NCBI GenBank assembly: GCA_001800245.1
Contig: MGVA01000068.1
Span: 1 to 64,000 of the forward strand
Reading direction: 5' to 3'
DNA from: Elusimicrobia bacterium RIFOXYA12_FULL_51_18
GTDB taxonomy: Bacteria; Elusimicrobiota; Elusimicrobia; Elusimicrobiales; UBA9959
Length of the DNA: 64,000 bases
Within the stretch, counting starts at the first letter, position 1, and each line of letters begins with the position of its first letter. Of this stretch, positions 39,835 through 49,170 are shown piece after piece. Both the position numbers and the translations under genes were made by a program. A model generated the notes under the pieces. It was not told the origin of the DNA, made no database searches, and was given only the letters and a program-made list of their open reading frames with translations.

Positions 39835-40065
39835 ATGAAAAGAAAGGAAAAAGAAAATTTGAAGAATATGTCTGACGCGGAACTCAGGGCCCAGTTGCGG
39901 GACCTGGAAAAGCATCTTTTCCAGATAAAGTTCAAGAGGGCTTCCTCGCCGCTTGAAAACCCTATCGAGATCAGGCTGATAAGGCGCAAGATGGCGATGA
40001 TAAAAACATGCATCGGGACGCTTGAGCGCGCGGCGGCCGCTAAAACCTCAGAGGTGAAAAAATAA
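39835..40065 (+). CDS. rpmC: 50S ribosomal protein L29
   Basis: A 76-residue two-helix L29: NLKNMSDAELRAQLRDLEKHL, IKFKRASSPLENPIEIRLIRRKMAMI. Located near the tunnel exit. The stop codon shares one base with the rpsQ start. Confidence 0.96.
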   Translation: MKRKEKENLKNMSDAELRAQLRDLEKHLFQIKFKRASSPLENPIEIRLIRRKMAMIKTCIGTLERAAAAKTSEVKK

Positions 40066-40337
40066 TGACCGAAAATAAAATTGAAAGGAACGCAAGAAAA
40101 GTTTTCCGCGGAATAGTGGTCTCCGACAAGATGGCCAAAACCCGCGTAATAAGCGTGGAGCGCACCACCCGCCACTCCGCTTATTCAAAAATTCAGCGGA
40201 GCAACGAGAAGTTTTACGCCCACGACGAGGCGAACTCTTCCAAGGCCGGCGATACGGTCGAAATAACCAGCACGAGGCCGCTGTCCAGCCTGAAAAGGTG
40301 GCGGATCTCGCGCATTATAGAAAAGGCCAAAGTTTAA
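40065..40337 (+). CDS. rpsQ: 30S ribosomal protein S17
   Basis: A 90-residue S17, OB fold: RKVFRGIVVSDKMAKTRVIS, KFYAHDEANSSKAGDTVEITSTRPLS in parts and LKRWRISRIIEKAKV. It binds 16S rRNA helix 7/11. One-base overlap (TAATG) with rpmC. Confidence 0.97.
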   Translation: MTENKIERNARKVFRGIVVSDKMAKTRVISVERTTRHSAYSKIQRSNEKFYAHDEANSSKAGDTVEITSTRPLSSLKRWRISRIIEKAKV

Positions 40338-40370
40338 TCAGGCCGCGGCAAGAACACTGGAGAATGCTTT

Positions 40371-40739
40371 ATGATACAGTTACGAACAATGCTGAATGTG
40401 GCGGATAATTCCGGAGCCAAAAAGCTGATGTGCTTTATGGTTCTGGGAGGGAGTACCCGGCGGTACGCTTTCCTGGGAGATATCGTGGTCTGTTCGGTGA
40501 AAGATGCCATGCCCAACGGCGCCATAAAGAAGGGAGAAGTCGTGAAAGGCGTGGTGGTCAGATGCACGAAGGAATCACGGCGCCGGGACGGATCTTACAT
40601 CCGGTTCGACGATAATGCCGTCTGCCTTATAGACGCCAACGGAGAGCCTAGGGGAACCCGCGTGTTCGGGCCCGTGGCCAGAGAGCTCAGAGCCAAGAAT
40701 TTTCTTAAGATAATATCCCTGGCTCCGGAAGTGATTTAA
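40371..40739 (+). CDS. rplN: 50S ribosomal protein L14
   Basis: A 122-residue L14: [60 protein letters not shown] and [17 protein letters not shown]. It forms the bridge to 16S helix 14. Confidence 0.98.
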   Translation: MIQLRTMLNVADNSGAKKLMCFMVLGGSTRRYAFLGDIVVCSVKDAMPNGAIKKGEVVKGVVVRCTKESRRRDGSYIRFDDNAVCLIDANGEPRGTRVFGPVARELRAKNFLKIISLAPEVI

Positions 40740-40803
40740 CGATACTTGCGCAGGAGCCGCATCGGGGACAATGTGTTCCGGTCGGCCAGGAAGGAAAATC
40801 TAT

Positions 40804-41115
40804 ATGCTTAGACTAAAAAAGAAAGACATGGTTATGGTGATGGTGGGCAAGGATAAGGGCAAGAAAGGCGAGATCAAGGAGATCCACCCTGAAACCGATA
40901 AGGTGGTCGTGATGGGCGTAAATATAGCGTCAAAGCATAAACGCACCACAAAAGAGAAGCCGGGCGGCATTCACAAGATCGAGATCCCAATACATATTTC
41001 GAACGTGCAGCTTATCTGCCCCAAGTGCTCCAAGCCGGTGAAGACCAAGGTCTCCATCGCGGCCTCGGGCGACAAAATGCGCGCCTGCCGCAAGTGTGGG
41101 GAAGTTATACTATAA
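40804..41115 (+). CDS. rplX: 50S ribosomal protein L24, with C-terminal zinc ribbon
   Basis: A 103-residue L24: KOW-type start LKKKDMVMVMVGKDKGKKGE, then VVVMGVNIASKHKRTT. The C-terminus carries two CxxC pairs (LICPKCSKPV and RACRKCGEV), a zinc-binding form. ATG 40804 follows AGGAAGGAAAA; an upstream in-frame ATG at 40771 would add 11 atypical residues. Confidence 0.96.
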   Translation: MLRLKKKDMVMVMVGKDKGKKGEIKEIHPETDKVVVMGVNIASKHKRTTKEKPGGIHKIEIPIHISNVQLICPKCSKPVKTKVSIAASGDKMRACRKCGEVIL

Positions 41116-41128
41116 GAGGTGTTTTTAA

Positions 41129-41731
41129 ATGACCAAGGAAAACCAGAAAGAAGCGAAGGCGGCTGCTTTGCCTAAGGATTACAAGCCCCGGATGAGGGAG
41201 CTTTATCTGCACAAAGTGGTCCCGGCCATGATGAAAGATTTTTCTCTTAAGTCGCCCATGGCGGTGCCTAAGATCACAAAGATCGTCATCAATATCGGCG
41301 TGAGCGAAGCCAAGGAAAATATCCAGGCCCTCGACCTCGCCAAGGAAGATCTGGCCCAGATCGCCGGGCAGATGCCCCAGATCAGGCGGGCCAAGAAATC
41401 CATTTCCAACTTCAAGTTGAGGCAGGGAATGCCGATAGCGGTCCGTGTAACGCTGCGCGGCGCGATCATGTATGAATTCCTCGACCGGTTCATCTCCCTT
41501 TCCGTGCCCAGGATCCGTGACTTCCAGGGTGTGGACCCGAAGTTTTTCGATGGCCGGGGCAATCTGAACATGGGCCTTCAGGAACATCATATCTTCCCGG
41601 AAGTGAACCAGGAAAAATCGCCCAAGGCCCGGGGCATGAACATCTCGTTCGTAACTACCGCCGGCGACAACGACACGGCGAAAGCCCTGTTCGAGCACTT
41701 TGGCATGCCTTTTAAAAAGGCTAAGAATTAA
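41129..41731 (+). CDS. rplE: 50S ribosomal protein L5
   Basis: A 200-residue L5: PRMRELYLHKVVPAMMKDF, AKKSISNFKLRQGMPIAVRV, YEFLDRFISLSVPRIRDFQG and GLQEHHIFPEVN. It binds 5S rRNA and contacts the P-site tRNA. A polar 18-residue N-terminal extension precedes the core. AAGAGGTG upstream. Confidence 0.98.
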   Translation: MTKENQKEAKAAALPKDYKPRMRELYLHKVVPAMMKDFSLKSPMAVPKITKIVINIGVSEAKENIQALDLAKEDLAQIAGQMPQIRRAKKSISNFKLRQGMPIAVRVTLRGAIMYEFLDRFISLSVPRIRDFQGVDPKFFDGRGNLNMGLQEHHIFPEVNQEKSPKARGMNISFVTTAGDNDTAKALFEHFGMPFKKAKN

Positions 41732-41740
41732 GGAGCAGAT

Positions 41741-41926
41741 ATGGCAACATACGCTTGGATGGCGAAGATGCGCAAACCCCAGAAGTTTTCCACGCGCTTC
41801 AGGAACAGATGTCAGATATGCGGAAGACCCAGGGGCTATTACAGGGATTTCGGACTCTGCCGGATCTGCCTCAGGAAAATGGCCCACGAGGGGCTTATCC
41901 CGGGCTTGAAGAAGTCCAGCTGGTAG
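41741..41926 (+). CDS. rpsN: 30S ribosomal protein S14, type Z (zinc)
   Basis: A 61-residue short S14. The four cysteines are kept: [20 protein letters not shown], which binds zinc. It ends in the typical [17 protein letters not shown] at 41731-41736. The short zinc type is common in Gram-positive and many deep phyla. Confidence 0.97.
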   Translation: MATYAWMAKMRKPQKFSTRFRNRCQICGRPRGYYRDFGLCRICLRKMAHEGLIPGLKKSSW

Positions 41927-42028
41927 CGGGTTGGTGTAAAGCGTGGAGTGTAAGGCGTAGAATAGAGGGTTCCCTTATACTTCCCGGCCGCCTTACACCC
42001 GTCACTTTTCATCTTAAAGGAGAATAAC
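41927..42028. other. Intercistronic spacer with inverted repeat (rpsN-rpsH)
   Basis: A 102-base spacer containing the perfect 10-bp inverted repeat GTGTAAGGCG (41949-41958) / CGCCTTACAC (41990-41999), with GTAAAGCGTGGA next to it. AAGGAG before rpsH lies outside the hairpin. Confidence 0.6.
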
Positions 42029-42436
42029 ATGGATCCCATATCCGATATGCTGACCACGATACGGAACGCGGCGGCGAAAAACAAGGAAAGAGTGGATGTG
42101 CCTTTTTCAAATATCAAGGCGTCGGTAGCCAGGCTGCTTAAGGACGAAGGCTTCGTCTCTAACTATAAGGTAATAGATCCTAAAGCCGACAAAAGCATAG
42201 ACAGGCGCGGCGTGATCAGGATCACCCTGAAATATACCCAGAATAAGCGCTCGGTCATTACCGGCATCAGAAGGGTTTCCAAGCCCGGTTTAAGGATCTA
42301 CAGGCCGCACGACGATATTCCCAGGGTCCGTGCCGCTTTCGGCGTGAGTATCCTTTCCACTTCCAAGGGCCTTATGACGGACTCCGAAGCCAAGAAGCAG
42401 AAAGTCGGCGGAGAAGTGCTCTGCCAGGTGTGGTAA
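42029..42436 (+). CDS. rpsH: 30S ribosomal protein S8
   Basis: A 135-residue S8: MDPISDMLTTIRNAAAKNKE, VDVPFSNIKASVARLLKDEG, then SKPGLRIYRPHDDIPRV, GVSILSTSKGLMTD and GGEVLCQVW. It is the central 16S binder and, in E. coli, the repressor of the spc operon. AAAGGAG upstream. Confidence 0.98.
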   Translation: MDPISDMLTTIRNAAAKNKERVDVPFSNIKASVARLLKDEGFVSNYKVIDPKADKSIDRRGVIRITLKYTQNKRSVITGIRRVSKPGLRIYRPHDDIPRVRAAFGVSILSTSKGLMTDSEAKKQKVGGEVLCQVW

Positions 42437-42492
42437 TAAAAGCGGCGGCGAAACGCAAGTAAGCGGCGGACGCTAATTCAAGAGGAAAAACT

Positions 42493-43071
42493 ATGAGCAG
42501 AATAGGAAGAAAACCGGTGACGGTGCCTGAAAAGGTGAAAGTCAGGGTGGAAAACAGCGCTGTATTTGTGGAAGGCCCGCTGGGCAAGCTTTCCTACGCC
42601 CTTCCCGACGGCATACTGGCCGCGGTCAAGGACGGAAAAATAAATTTGAGCGTGGCCGGAGGGGCGATCGGTAAAGCGGCCCTTTACGGCACCATCAGGG
42701 CCCGGGTTAACAATATGGTTAACGGCGTTACCAACGGGTTTAATAAAGTGCTTGAGATCAACGGAGTCGGTTTTAAAGGCGCGGTAACGGGGGCACAGCT
42801 CAGCATGCAGCTTGGTTTTTCACATCCCGTCCTGGTGGATATTCCCCAGGGAATTAAAATGACTTTCGATCCCAAGGCTACCGTTCTGACCATAAGCGGT
42901 ATAGATAAAGATCTGGTGGGAAATCTGGCCGCCCAGATAAAAAGGGTGAAACCGCCGGAGCCTTACAAGGGGACCGGGATCAAGTATCAGGGAGAACATA
43001 TTATCCGCAAGGCCGGTAAGACCGCGGCCGGCGCTACCGCCGGAGCCGGCGGCGGTGCGGCTAAGAAATAA
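42493..43071 (+). CDS. rplF: 50S ribosomal protein L6
   Basis: A 192-residue L6 with two similar domains: [16 protein letters not shown], then [17 protein letters not shown], and [36 protein letters not shown]. The Ala/Gly-rich tail after KTAAGATAG is longer than usual. Confidence 0.98.
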   Translation: MSRIGRKPVTVPEKVKVRVENSAVFVEGPLGKLSYALPDGILAAVKDGKINLSVAGGAIGKAALYGTIRARVNNMVNGVTNGFNKVLEINGVGFKGAVTGAQLSMQLGFSHPVLVDIPQGIKMTFDPKATVLTISGIDKDLVGNLAAQIKRVKPPEPYKGTGIKYQGEHIIRKAGKTAAGATAGAGGGAAKK

Positions 43072-43097
43072 ACTTTGGTATTCGAGGAAGAACATAT

Positions 43098-43460
43098 ATG
43101 ATAAGCAAACGGGAAAGATATCAGTTCAGAAAAGACCGCACCAGGAAGCATCTCCAGGCCAACGCTTTTACCAGGCCCCGCTTGAGCGTGTACCGGAGCA
43201 TCAAGTATCTCTACGCGCAGATCGTTGACGACGCGAAGGGCCTTACCCTTGCCGCCGCCTCCAGTCTGGACAAGGAGCTGAAAGGCAAGGTGAAGTCCGG
43301 CAAAAGCCTGGAGACCGCCAAAGTGGTGGGTGCGCTCGTGGCCAAGAGGGCTATAGAGAAGGGCGTCAAGGAAGTCTGCTTCGACCGCGGCGGACGTATA
43401 TTCCACGGCAGGATCAAGGCGCTGGCCGAGGCGGCCAGGGAAGCCGGCCTTAAGTTTTAA
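43098..43460 (+). CDS. rplR: 50S ribosomal protein L18
   Basis: A 120-residue L18: [20 protein letters not shown], then [20 protein letters not shown] and [20 protein letters not shown]. It binds 5S rRNA with L5. Confidence 0.98.
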   Translation: MISKRERYQFRKDRTRKHLQANAFTRPRLSVYRSIKYLYAQIVDDAKGLTLAAASSLDKELKGKVKSGKSLETAKVVGALVAKRAIEKGVKEVCFDRGGRIFHGRIKALAEAAREAGLKF

Positions 43461-43570
43461 CCCGAAGCAAGCCGGTGTGGCGCGAAGCGTAAAGTGTTAA
43501 ATAATTTTTTTGGCCGTCCGACACTTGCCGTCTATCGCTTCCGCACCCGAATCTACCAGGAGAATTAATA
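43461..43570. other. Intercistronic spacer with inverted repeat (rplR-rpsE)
   Basis: A 110-base spacer with a two-part inverted repeat: GAAGCG then AAGTGT (about 43484-43498) against ACACTT (about 43522) and CGCTTC (about 43537), around a TTTTTTT run. The T-run inside the loop is not placed like a terminator. Confidence 0.55.
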
Positions 43571-44131
43571 ATGCTTAGAAATCAGAAACAATTACGGACC
43601 GAAAAAGAACTCAACGCCGACGGCTCTCCCAAAGCCGTAGCGGCGGTGGAAATGCTGGACTTGGAAGTCGCTCCGGTTACGGAAGAAAAAACCGTGGTCG
43701 TAGCCATTAACAGGGTTACCAAGGTTGTTAAGGGCGGTAAAAGATTTTCCTTCAACGCGCTAGTGGTTGTGGGCGACAACGCCGGCTCCGTGGGCGTGGC
43801 CCTGGGCAAGTCCAACGAAGTCCAGGTCGCCATCCAGAAGGCAACGGCCGCGGCCCGCAAGGGAATGATGACCTTCCCATTGAAGGGCTCCACTATTCCG
43901 CACGAAACGGAAGGATATTTCGGCGCCGGCCATGTATGGATGAAACCCGCAGTGGGCGGCACCGGTCTGATAGCCGGCGGAGGCGTGCGCGCGGTCCTTG
44001 AAGCCGGCGGCGTGAAGAATATTCTTACCAAGAATCTCGGTTCCAGGAATTCTTTTAACACCGTTTACGCCACGCTGGACGCGTTGCGGCAGCTTAGAAG
44101 CAGGGAAGAAGTTTTAAAGATGAGAGGTTGA
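43571..44131 (+). CDS. rpsE: 30S ribosomal protein S5
   Basis: A 186-residue S5: [60 protein letters not shown] in parts, and [20 protein letters not shown]5 forms the mRNA entry helicase site with S3 and S4. CAGGAG upstream. rpmD, which normally follows, is missing. Confidence 0.98.
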   Translation: MLRNQKQLRTEKELNADGSPKAVAAVEMLDLEVAPVTEEKTVVVAINRVTKVVKGGKRFSFNALVVVGDNAGSVGVALGKSNEVQVAIQKATAAARKGMMTFPLKGSTIPHETEGYFGAGHVWMKPAVGGTGLIAGGGVRAVLEAGGVKNILTKNLGSRNSFNTVYATLDALRQLRSREEVLKMRG

Positions 44132-44249
44132 GCCGCACCAGGCGGAGGATAGCGGGTGATAGGCGGCGGATCACAGACAAGCGGCATCAGTAAATCGCCC
44201 TGTATCTGCCGCTTCCCGTCCATAACCTGCATTTTAGGGAGACAAAAAC
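44132..44249. other. rpsE-rplO spacer, no rpmD, with inverted repeat
   Basis: A 118-base spacer where rpmD (L30) normally lies. No frame here gives an L30-like protein. It contains AAGCGGCA (44181-44188) and TGCCGCTT (44208-44215), an 8-bp perfect inverted repeat. Confidence 0.65.
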
Positions 44250-44729
44250 ATGATACATCTACATAATTTACGGCCTAAACCGGGTTCTGTTCACAGGAAA
44301 AAGAGGCTCGGCACCGGGCAGGGGTCCGGCCACGGCCAGACCTCCACGAAAGGCCAGAAGGGCCAGAATTCCACAGCGGGCGGATCCAAGCGCGACGGTT
44401 TTGAGGGCGGCCAGATGCCGCTGCTGCGGCGCATCCCCAAGAGCGGGTTCAGCAACAGAAGATTCCGCAGCGTCTATGAATGGACCAATGTTTCCATACT
44501 GGATAAGCATTTTGAGAACGGGAACGAAGTCACCCCGGAAAGCCTCGTCGGCAAACGGCTGATAAAGAAAGGCGAACTCGTAAAGGTTCTCGGTGACGGG
44601 GTCATAAACAAAAAGCTGACCGTCAAGGTCCACGCCTTTTCAAAATCCGCCAGGGAAAAGATAGAAAAAGCCGGCGGCAAGGCCGAACTTATTATCGAAG
44701 TAAAGCCGGAAGCCAAACCCCGCAAGTAA
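44250..44729 (+). CDS. rplO: 50S ribosomal protein L15
   Basis: A 159-residue L15: the glycine-rich N-terminus MIHLHNLRPKPGSVHRKKRL, then GTGQGSGHGQTSTKGQKGQ and GGQMPLLRRIPKSGF. LTVKVHAFSKSAREKIEKAG ends the globular domain. It is a late 50S assembly protein. Confidence 0.98.
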   Translation: MIHLHNLRPKPGSVHRKKRLGTGQGSGHGQTSTKGQKGQNSTAGGSKRDGFEGGQMPLLRRIPKSGFSNRRFRSVYEWTNVSILDKHFENGNEVTPESLVGKRLIKKGELVKVLGDGVINKKLTVKVHAFSKSAREKIEKAGGKAELIIEVKPEAKPRK

Positions 44730-44883
44730 TACGCCCGCAGGGCTAGCCGCCCCGCGGTTTTGTTTCGTCCGGGGCCATGAGGCGTTGAAGTCTTCAAGGT
44801 TAATTTTAAATTCGACGGGAGCGCGGACAGTTTGACTTTAGTTTAAGGTTTTTCGCGCGCGCCTGTCTCTAACGGGGCGAATA

Positions 44884-46212
44884 ATGCAAGCAATAACGGA
44901 CTTGTTCAAGATCCAGGACCTCAAGAGAAGGTTGTTATTTGTTCTGGTGGCGCTGGCCGTGTACCGGCTGGGCGCTTCCATACCGATACCGGGGATCAAT
45001 ACTGCGGCCCTTAGGGCGCTGTTCGCGGCCAACCAGGGCAGCCTGCTCGGGTTCCTGGATATTTTCTCCGGCGGAGCTCTCGGCAAGTTCTCCATCTTTT
45101 CGATGGGCGTTATGCCGTATATTAACGCCTCGATCATCATGAGCCTGGTGCAGGGCGCGCATATCTTCCCGGTCCTCGACCGTCTCCAGAAAGAGGGGGA
45201 ATCGGGCCGCAGGAAGATCACTCAATTCACCAGGCTGTTCACTCTGTTCCTGGCCGCTTTTCAGTCGCTGGGACTGACTATCGCGCTAACCAAGATGTCC
45301 CCCGCCGGAGGCGCTCCGATCGCCCCGAACGCGGATTTCGCGTTCTATTTCATCACCGTACTCACCCTCACCACCGGGACGGTCTTTGTCATGTGGCTGG
45401 GAGAACAGATCACCGAGCGCGGCATAGGCAACGGCATCTCGCTGATCATCTTCGCGGGTATCGTTGACCGTCTGCCCAGCGCGGTCATGAGCATGGTCAA
45501 ACTTATACAGATAGAGGAAATAACCCTTCTGACCGGCATTCTGATCGTGGCCATCGTGTTGTTGGTGGTAGGTCTTGTCATCTGGATAGAGACCGCGCAG
45601 CGCAAGATCCCCATACAATATGCCCAGCGCCAGGTCGGGCGCAAGATGTACGGCGGGGTCAGCACTTTTCTTCCGCTTAAGGTGGATCAGTCCGGAGTCA
45701 TAGCCGTTATTTTCGCCGTTTCGCTTTTGAGCGTGCCTTATACCATAACGCAGTTCAACCCTAATTCACCGTGGGCCCAGAAGCTTATGTCGTTCATGAA
45801 CCACGGCAACATAGCTTATCAGCTGATGTATGTGGCGCTTATAGTTTTCTTTTGTTACTTCTACAATTCCGTCAGTATAAACCCCAAAGACCTCGCTGAA
45901 AATATGAAAAAATGGGGCGGGTTTATTCCCGGTATCAGGCCCGGAGATCCCACCTCGCAGTATATAGAGTGGGTAATGAACAGGATCACGCTGGGCGGCG
46001 CGCTTTTTGTCTCGCTGCTGGCGGTCCTCCCGGACTATATGCGCGCCAAGCTAAACGTCCCCTTCTATTTCGGAGGCACCTCTCTGCTGATCGTGGTCGG
46101 AGTGGCACTGGATACCATAGCGCAAACGGAAGCCCACCTGATAATGCGGAACTACGAAGGTTTCTACAAAAATTCAAAGATAAAAGGACGTTGGTTCAAC
46201 GTCGGACAATAA
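44884..46212 (+). CDS. secY: Protein translocase subunit SecY
   Basis: A 442-residue membrane protein with ten transmembrane helices: RLLFVLVALAVYRLGASIPIPGIN, the plug-region GALGKFSIFSMGVMPYINAS, LTTGTVFVMWLGEQITERGIGNG, RKIPIQYAQRQVGRKMYGG, FLPLKVDQSGVIAVIF, and FIPGIRPGDPT. SecY is the channel of the Sec translocon. A leader of 154 bases separates it from rplO. Confidence 0.98.
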   Translation: MQAITDLFKIQDLKRRLLFVLVALAVYRLGASIPIPGINTAALRALFAANQGSLLGFLDIFSGGALGKFSIFSMGVMPYINASIIMSLVQGAHIFPVLDRLQKEGESGRRKITQFTRLFTLFLAAFQSLGLTIALTKMSPAGGAPIAPNADFAFYFITVLTLTTGTVFVMWLGEQITERGIGNGISLIIFAGIVDRLPSAVMSMVKLIQIEEITLLTGILIVAIVLLVVGLVIWIETAQRKIPIQYAQRQVGRKMYGGVSTFLPLKVDQSGVIAVIFAVSLLSVPYTITQFNPNSPWAQKLMSFMNHGNIAYQLMYVALIVFFCYFYNSVSINPKDLAENMKKWGGFIPGIRPGDPTSQYIEWVMNRITLGGALFVSLLAVLPDYMRAKLNVPFYFGGTSLLIVVGVALDTIAQTEAHLIMRNYEGFYKNSKIKGRWFNVGQ

Positions 46213-46220
46213 TAACGCAT

Positions 46221-46868
46221 ATGAATCTTGTTCTTTTGGGCTATCCGGGTTCCGGAAAAGGAACGCAAGCCAAGATCTTGAGCGGTAAATTTTCTCTTTT
46301 CCACATCTCTACCGGTGATATCTTCAGGGAAGCGATCGCCGCTAAGACCCAGATCGGGGTTGAAGTTTCAGGATATCTTTCGGCCGGCAGGCTTGTGCCG
46401 GATAAGCTTGTGCTTGAGGTTATAAAGACCAGGCTCGCCAAGGAGACCAGGGGATTGTTGTTCGACGGTTTCCCCCGGACCGTAGATCAGGCCCAGGGGC
46501 TGGATGACTATTTCGCCTCCAGGGGGCAATGCATAGACGCCGTTGTTTTCCTGGATGTAGATGAAGAGTCCGTGGTCGGGAGGCTCGGTTCAAGGCGCAC
46601 ATGCTCAAAATGCCTTAAAATTTATAATTTACTCACCTCTCCGCCCGCCAAGGAAGGATTGTGCGATTCCTGCGGCGCAAAGCTGATGTTGCGCGAAGAC
46701 GATAACCCCGATGTTATTAGGCGCCGCATCGGAGTTTATAAGGATCAGACCGAACCTTTGGCGGCGTATTATAAAGGATTGGGGAATTTTTATCCGGTTA
46801 AGGGCGGTCAGGATCCGGAAATAGTCGCCGCGGAGATAGCGGCCGTTTTAAAAAACAACGTAAAGTAG
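46221..46868 (+). CDS. adk: Adenylate kinase, zinc-lid type
   Basis: A 215-residue kinase: P-loop GYPGSGKGTQA, HISTGDIFREAI, FDGFPRTVDQAQGLD. The LID has two cysteine pairs (CSKC and CDSC), the zinc-binding form. It interconverts ATP, AMP and ADP. The ATG at 46221 is eight bases after the secY stop, the usual spc-operon place. Confidence 0.97.
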   Translation: MNLVLLGYPGSGKGTQAKILSGKFSLFHISTGDIFREAIAAKTQIGVEVSGYLSAGRLVPDKLVLEVIKTRLAKETRGLLFDGFPRTVDQAQGLDDYFASRGQCIDAVVFLDVDEESVVGRLGSRRTCSKCLKIYNLLTSPPAKEGLCDSCGAKLMLREDDNPDVIRRRIGVYKDQTEPLAAYYKGLGNFYPVKGGQDPEIVAAEIAAVLKNNVK

Positions 46869-46982
46869 CAACCTGTATCGGCTTAATTTCCCCGAAGTGA
46901 TGCTTCGTACCCGGATGCGCAATCTTGTCCAGGCTCGTGAGCTCGGACAGGATCGTTGGAGATTTGTTTCGGACGCGATAAG
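46869..46982. other. Intercistronic spacer with inverted repeat (adk-map)
   Basis: A 114-base spacer with CTTGTCC (46924-46930) against GGACAGG (46946-46952), and a GAGCTC between. No gene. Confidence 0.5.
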
Positions 46983-47732
46983 ATGATAGAGATAAAAACT
47001 ACGGCTGAATTGGATCTGATGAGGCAGGCTTCCAGGATAGTGGCGCAGGTGCTGGCTCTGCTGAAAAAAGAGGTGCGGGCCGGAGTTTCGACCGCGGAAC
47101 TGAACAGCCTTGCCGAGCGCGAGATCCGTAAGCGTGGCGCTGTTCCGGCTTTTCTCGGTTACCGGGGATATCCGGCTACGCTTTGCGTCTCTATAAACGA
47201 GGTCGTGGTCCACGGCATTCCCAGCGATAAGCGGATCATACAGAGCGGAGATCTGGTAAGTCTGGATCTTGGCGCGGTTTACCGCGGCTTTTACGGAGAC
47301 GCCGCTATCACCGTAGCGGTAGGGACGGTCAAGCCGGAGCGGGCGCGTTTGATGGAAGTGACGGAGCGTTCCCTTGCGTCGGCCTTGTCCGAAGTTAAAA
47401 GCGGCGCGAAGATCGGCGACGTGTCCCACGCGGTGGAAAGTGTCGTGACTAAAAGCGGGATGTCCGTAGTTCGGGAGTTCACGGGCCACGGCATAGGCCG
47501 CCATCTGCATGAGGAGCCTTCCATTCCTAATTACGGGAAGCCGGGTTCCGGAGCCACGTTGAAACCCGGCATGACTCTTGCCATAGAGCCCATGGTGTGC
47601 ATGGGGAACCCCGAGATCATTATTAAGAATGACGGTTGGACGGCCGTATCCGCGGACGGGAGCTGCACGGCCCACTTCGAACATACTGTGGCGGTGACCG
47701 AAGACGGATGTGAGATCTTAAGCGTAGCGTGA
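46983..47732 (+). CDS. map: Methionine aminopeptidase, type I
   Basis: A 249-residue enzyme with the five metal ligands in place: D in LVSLDLGAVYRGFYGDAAIT (both Asp), H in FTGHGIGRHLHEEP, E in TLAIEPMV and E in HFEHTVAVTEDG. SINEVVVHGIPS is the substrate-binding histidine region. It removes initiator Met from nascent proteins. The ATG at 46983 follows GGACGCGATAAG; an in-frame upstream start is less typical. Confidence 0.97.
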   Translation: MIEIKTTAELDLMRQASRIVAQVLALLKKEVRAGVSTAELNSLAEREIRKRGAVPAFLGYRGYPATLCVSINEVVVHGIPSDKRIIQSGDLVSLDLGAVYRGFYGDAAITVAVGTVKPERARLMEVTERSLASALSEVKSGAKIGDVSHAVESVVTKSGMSVVREFTGHGIGRHLHEEPSIPNYGKPGSGATLKPGMTLAIEPMVCMGNPEIIIKNDGWTAVSADGSCTAHFEHTVAVTEDGCEILSVA

Positions 47733-47742
47733 GCCTGAAATT

Positions 47743-47800
47743 TAAAACGGGAATAGTTATTCTGAAACTCTTTTCCCCGCGCTTTATGGTTCCCGTTTTA
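47743..47800 (+). terminator. Hairpin after map
   Basis: TAAAACGGGAA (47743-47753) pairs perfectly with TTCCCGTTTTA (47790-47800) across a 36-nt loop. It starts ten bases after the map stop and probably ends that transcript, ahead of the infA promoter. Confidence 0.55.
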
Positions 47801-47846
47801 CGCTGCGCCGTTTAAACGATTTCAGTTTCATAGCGGCGAATTTTAG

Positions 47847-47852
47847 TATAAT
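47847..47852 (+). promoter_or_regulatory. -10 box of the infA operon
   Basis: TATAAT in an AT-rich run, eight bases before the infA ATG at 47861, so the mRNA would be nearly leaderless. The -35 region is weak. Confidence 0.55.
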
Positions 47853-47860
47853 ATATAAAT

Positions 47861-48082
47861 ATGTCAGAAAACAGCGAGAAAATAGAAGTGGAAGGGATCG
47901 TAAAAGAAGCTCTTCCGAACGCGACTTTCAGAGTTGAAATCGCGCCTGGAAAGATAATCCTTGGGATCATTTCCGGCAAGATGCGCATTAACCATATCAA
48001 AATACTTCCCGGGGACAAAGTTAAAATAGAGCTTTCTCCCTACGACTTGTCTAAGGGGCGGATAGTTTACAGGGAAAAATAG
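47861..48082 (+). CDS. infA: Translation initiation factor IF-1
   Basis: A 73-residue OB-fold protein: [20 protein letters not shown], then [20 protein letters not shown] and [17 protein letters not shown]. It binds the A site during initiation. No strong ribosome-binding site is seen, in line with a near-leaderless start from the -10 box at 47847. Confidence 0.97.
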   Translation: MSENSEKIEVEGIVKEALPNATFRVEIAPGKIILGIISGKMRINHIKILPGDKVKIELSPYDLSKGRIVYREK

Positions 48083-48139
48083 TATCGCGGACGCGGCGCC
48101 GTTAAGTCCCGCCGGCGGAATATTCTAAGGAGCGCTTCC

Positions 48140-48253
48140 ATGAAAGTAAGAGCCAGTGTAAAAAAAATTTGCGTTAAATGCAAGATTGTAAAACGTAAGG
48201 GCGTTGTCAGGGTGATCTGCGGCGATCCCCGCCACAAGCAGAGACAGGGATAG
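48140..48253 (+). CDS. rpmJ: 50S ribosomal protein L36, zinc form
   Basis: A 37-residue protein: [20 protein letters not shown], then [17 protein letters not shown]. The CxxC, C and H that bind zinc are present. AAGGAG at 48128-48133. It lies between infA and rpsM as in most genomes. Confidence 0.97.
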   Translation: MKVRASVKKICVKCKIVKRKGVVRVICGDPRHKQRQG

Positions 48254-48310
48254 AAGAAGTTGTTTAACGATTAACAACTACCACCATTTAGTTTTTTTTA
48301 AGGAGAATAT

Positions 48311-48712
48311 ATGGCACGTATAGCAGGTGTGGATTTACCCAGAGAGAAACGGATAGATGTGGCGCTCGCCTATGTTTTCGGCATAGGGCGTCCGTTGGCT
48401 GTCAAGATCCTGGACGGTTTGAAAAGCCAGATCGATCCCGCTATCAGGGTCAAGGATCTGACCGAGGACCAGATCGGTCTTCTTAACTCCATAATTTCTA
48501 AGGAATACAAGGTGGAAGGAGAACTCCGCAGGGAGATCACCGCCCACATGAAAAGACATGTGGAGATCGGCAGTTACAGGGGGATGCGCCACAGAAGAAT
48601 GCTTCCCGCCCGCGGCCAGAGGACCAAGACCAACGCCCGGACACGCCGCGGCAGAAGGAAGACCGTCGGTTCAGCCGCAAAAGCTCCGGCTAAGCCCGTG
48701 GCCGCTAAATAA
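48311..48712 (+). CDS. rpsM: 30S ribosomal protein S13
   Basis: A 133-residue S13: [21 protein letters not shown] is near-canonical, with [29 protein letters not shown] and [11 protein letters not shown]. It bridges to the 50S and contacts the P-site tRNA. AAGGAGAA upstream; an Ala/Pro/Lys tail of about 15 residues is extra. Confidence 0.98.
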   Translation: MARIAGVDLPREKRIDVALAYVFGIGRPLAVKILDGLKSQIDPAIRVKDLTEDQIGLLNSIISKEYKVEGELRREITAHMKRHVEIGSYRGMRHRRMLPARGQRTKTNARTRRGRRKTVGSAAKAPAKPVAAK

Positions 48713-48732
48713 TCAGGAGGTTGAAATTTATC

Positions 48733-49170
48733 ATGACCGAAGAGAAAAAACAGCAGCAACCCGCGGCCGACGGGTATAAGAAAACCGAGCACAAGCCCCA
48801 GGCCAAGAGAAGGCATCACGGCACCGTTGCTTTTGCCAAGGTGTACATCAATTGCTCTTTTAACAATACCATAGTTACCATTACCGACGAGAAAGGGAAT
48901 GTTATAGCTTGGTCCACCTCCGGCGCCAACGGCTTCAGGGGCACAAAGAAAGGCACTCCTTTCGCGGCACAGATCACATCTTCCAAAGCCGCGTCCCGGG
49001 CGCTGGAATACGGAGTGAAGCAGGCCGTGGTTTTTGTGACCGGTCCCGGTAACGGCAGAGAGACGGCGATCAGAGCCATAGCCTCAAGCGGCATCCACGT
49101 GATCTCCATTAAGGACACCACGCCTATCCCGCACAACGGCTGCAGACCGCCTAAACCCAGAAGAGTATAA
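48733..49170 (+). CDS. rpsK: 30S ribosomal protein S11
   Basis: A 145-residue S11: [21 protein letters not shown] (core), [31 protein letters not shown], then [21 protein letters not shown] 30-residue charged N-terminal extension is unusual. CAGGAGG lies 12 bases before the ATG. Confidence 0.97.
   Translation: MTEEKKQQQPAADGYKKTEHKPQAKRRHHGTVAFAKVYINCSFNNTIVTITDEKGNVIAWSTSGANGFRGTKKGTPFAAQITSSKAASRALEYGVKQAVVFVTGPGNGRETAIRAIASSGIHVISIKDTTPIPHNGCRPPKPRRV

Noticed and set aside
43505-43512. T-run in the rplR-rpsE spacer as a terminator
   Set aside because: The T-run lies in the loop of the inverted repeat, not after a stem, and the operon continues.
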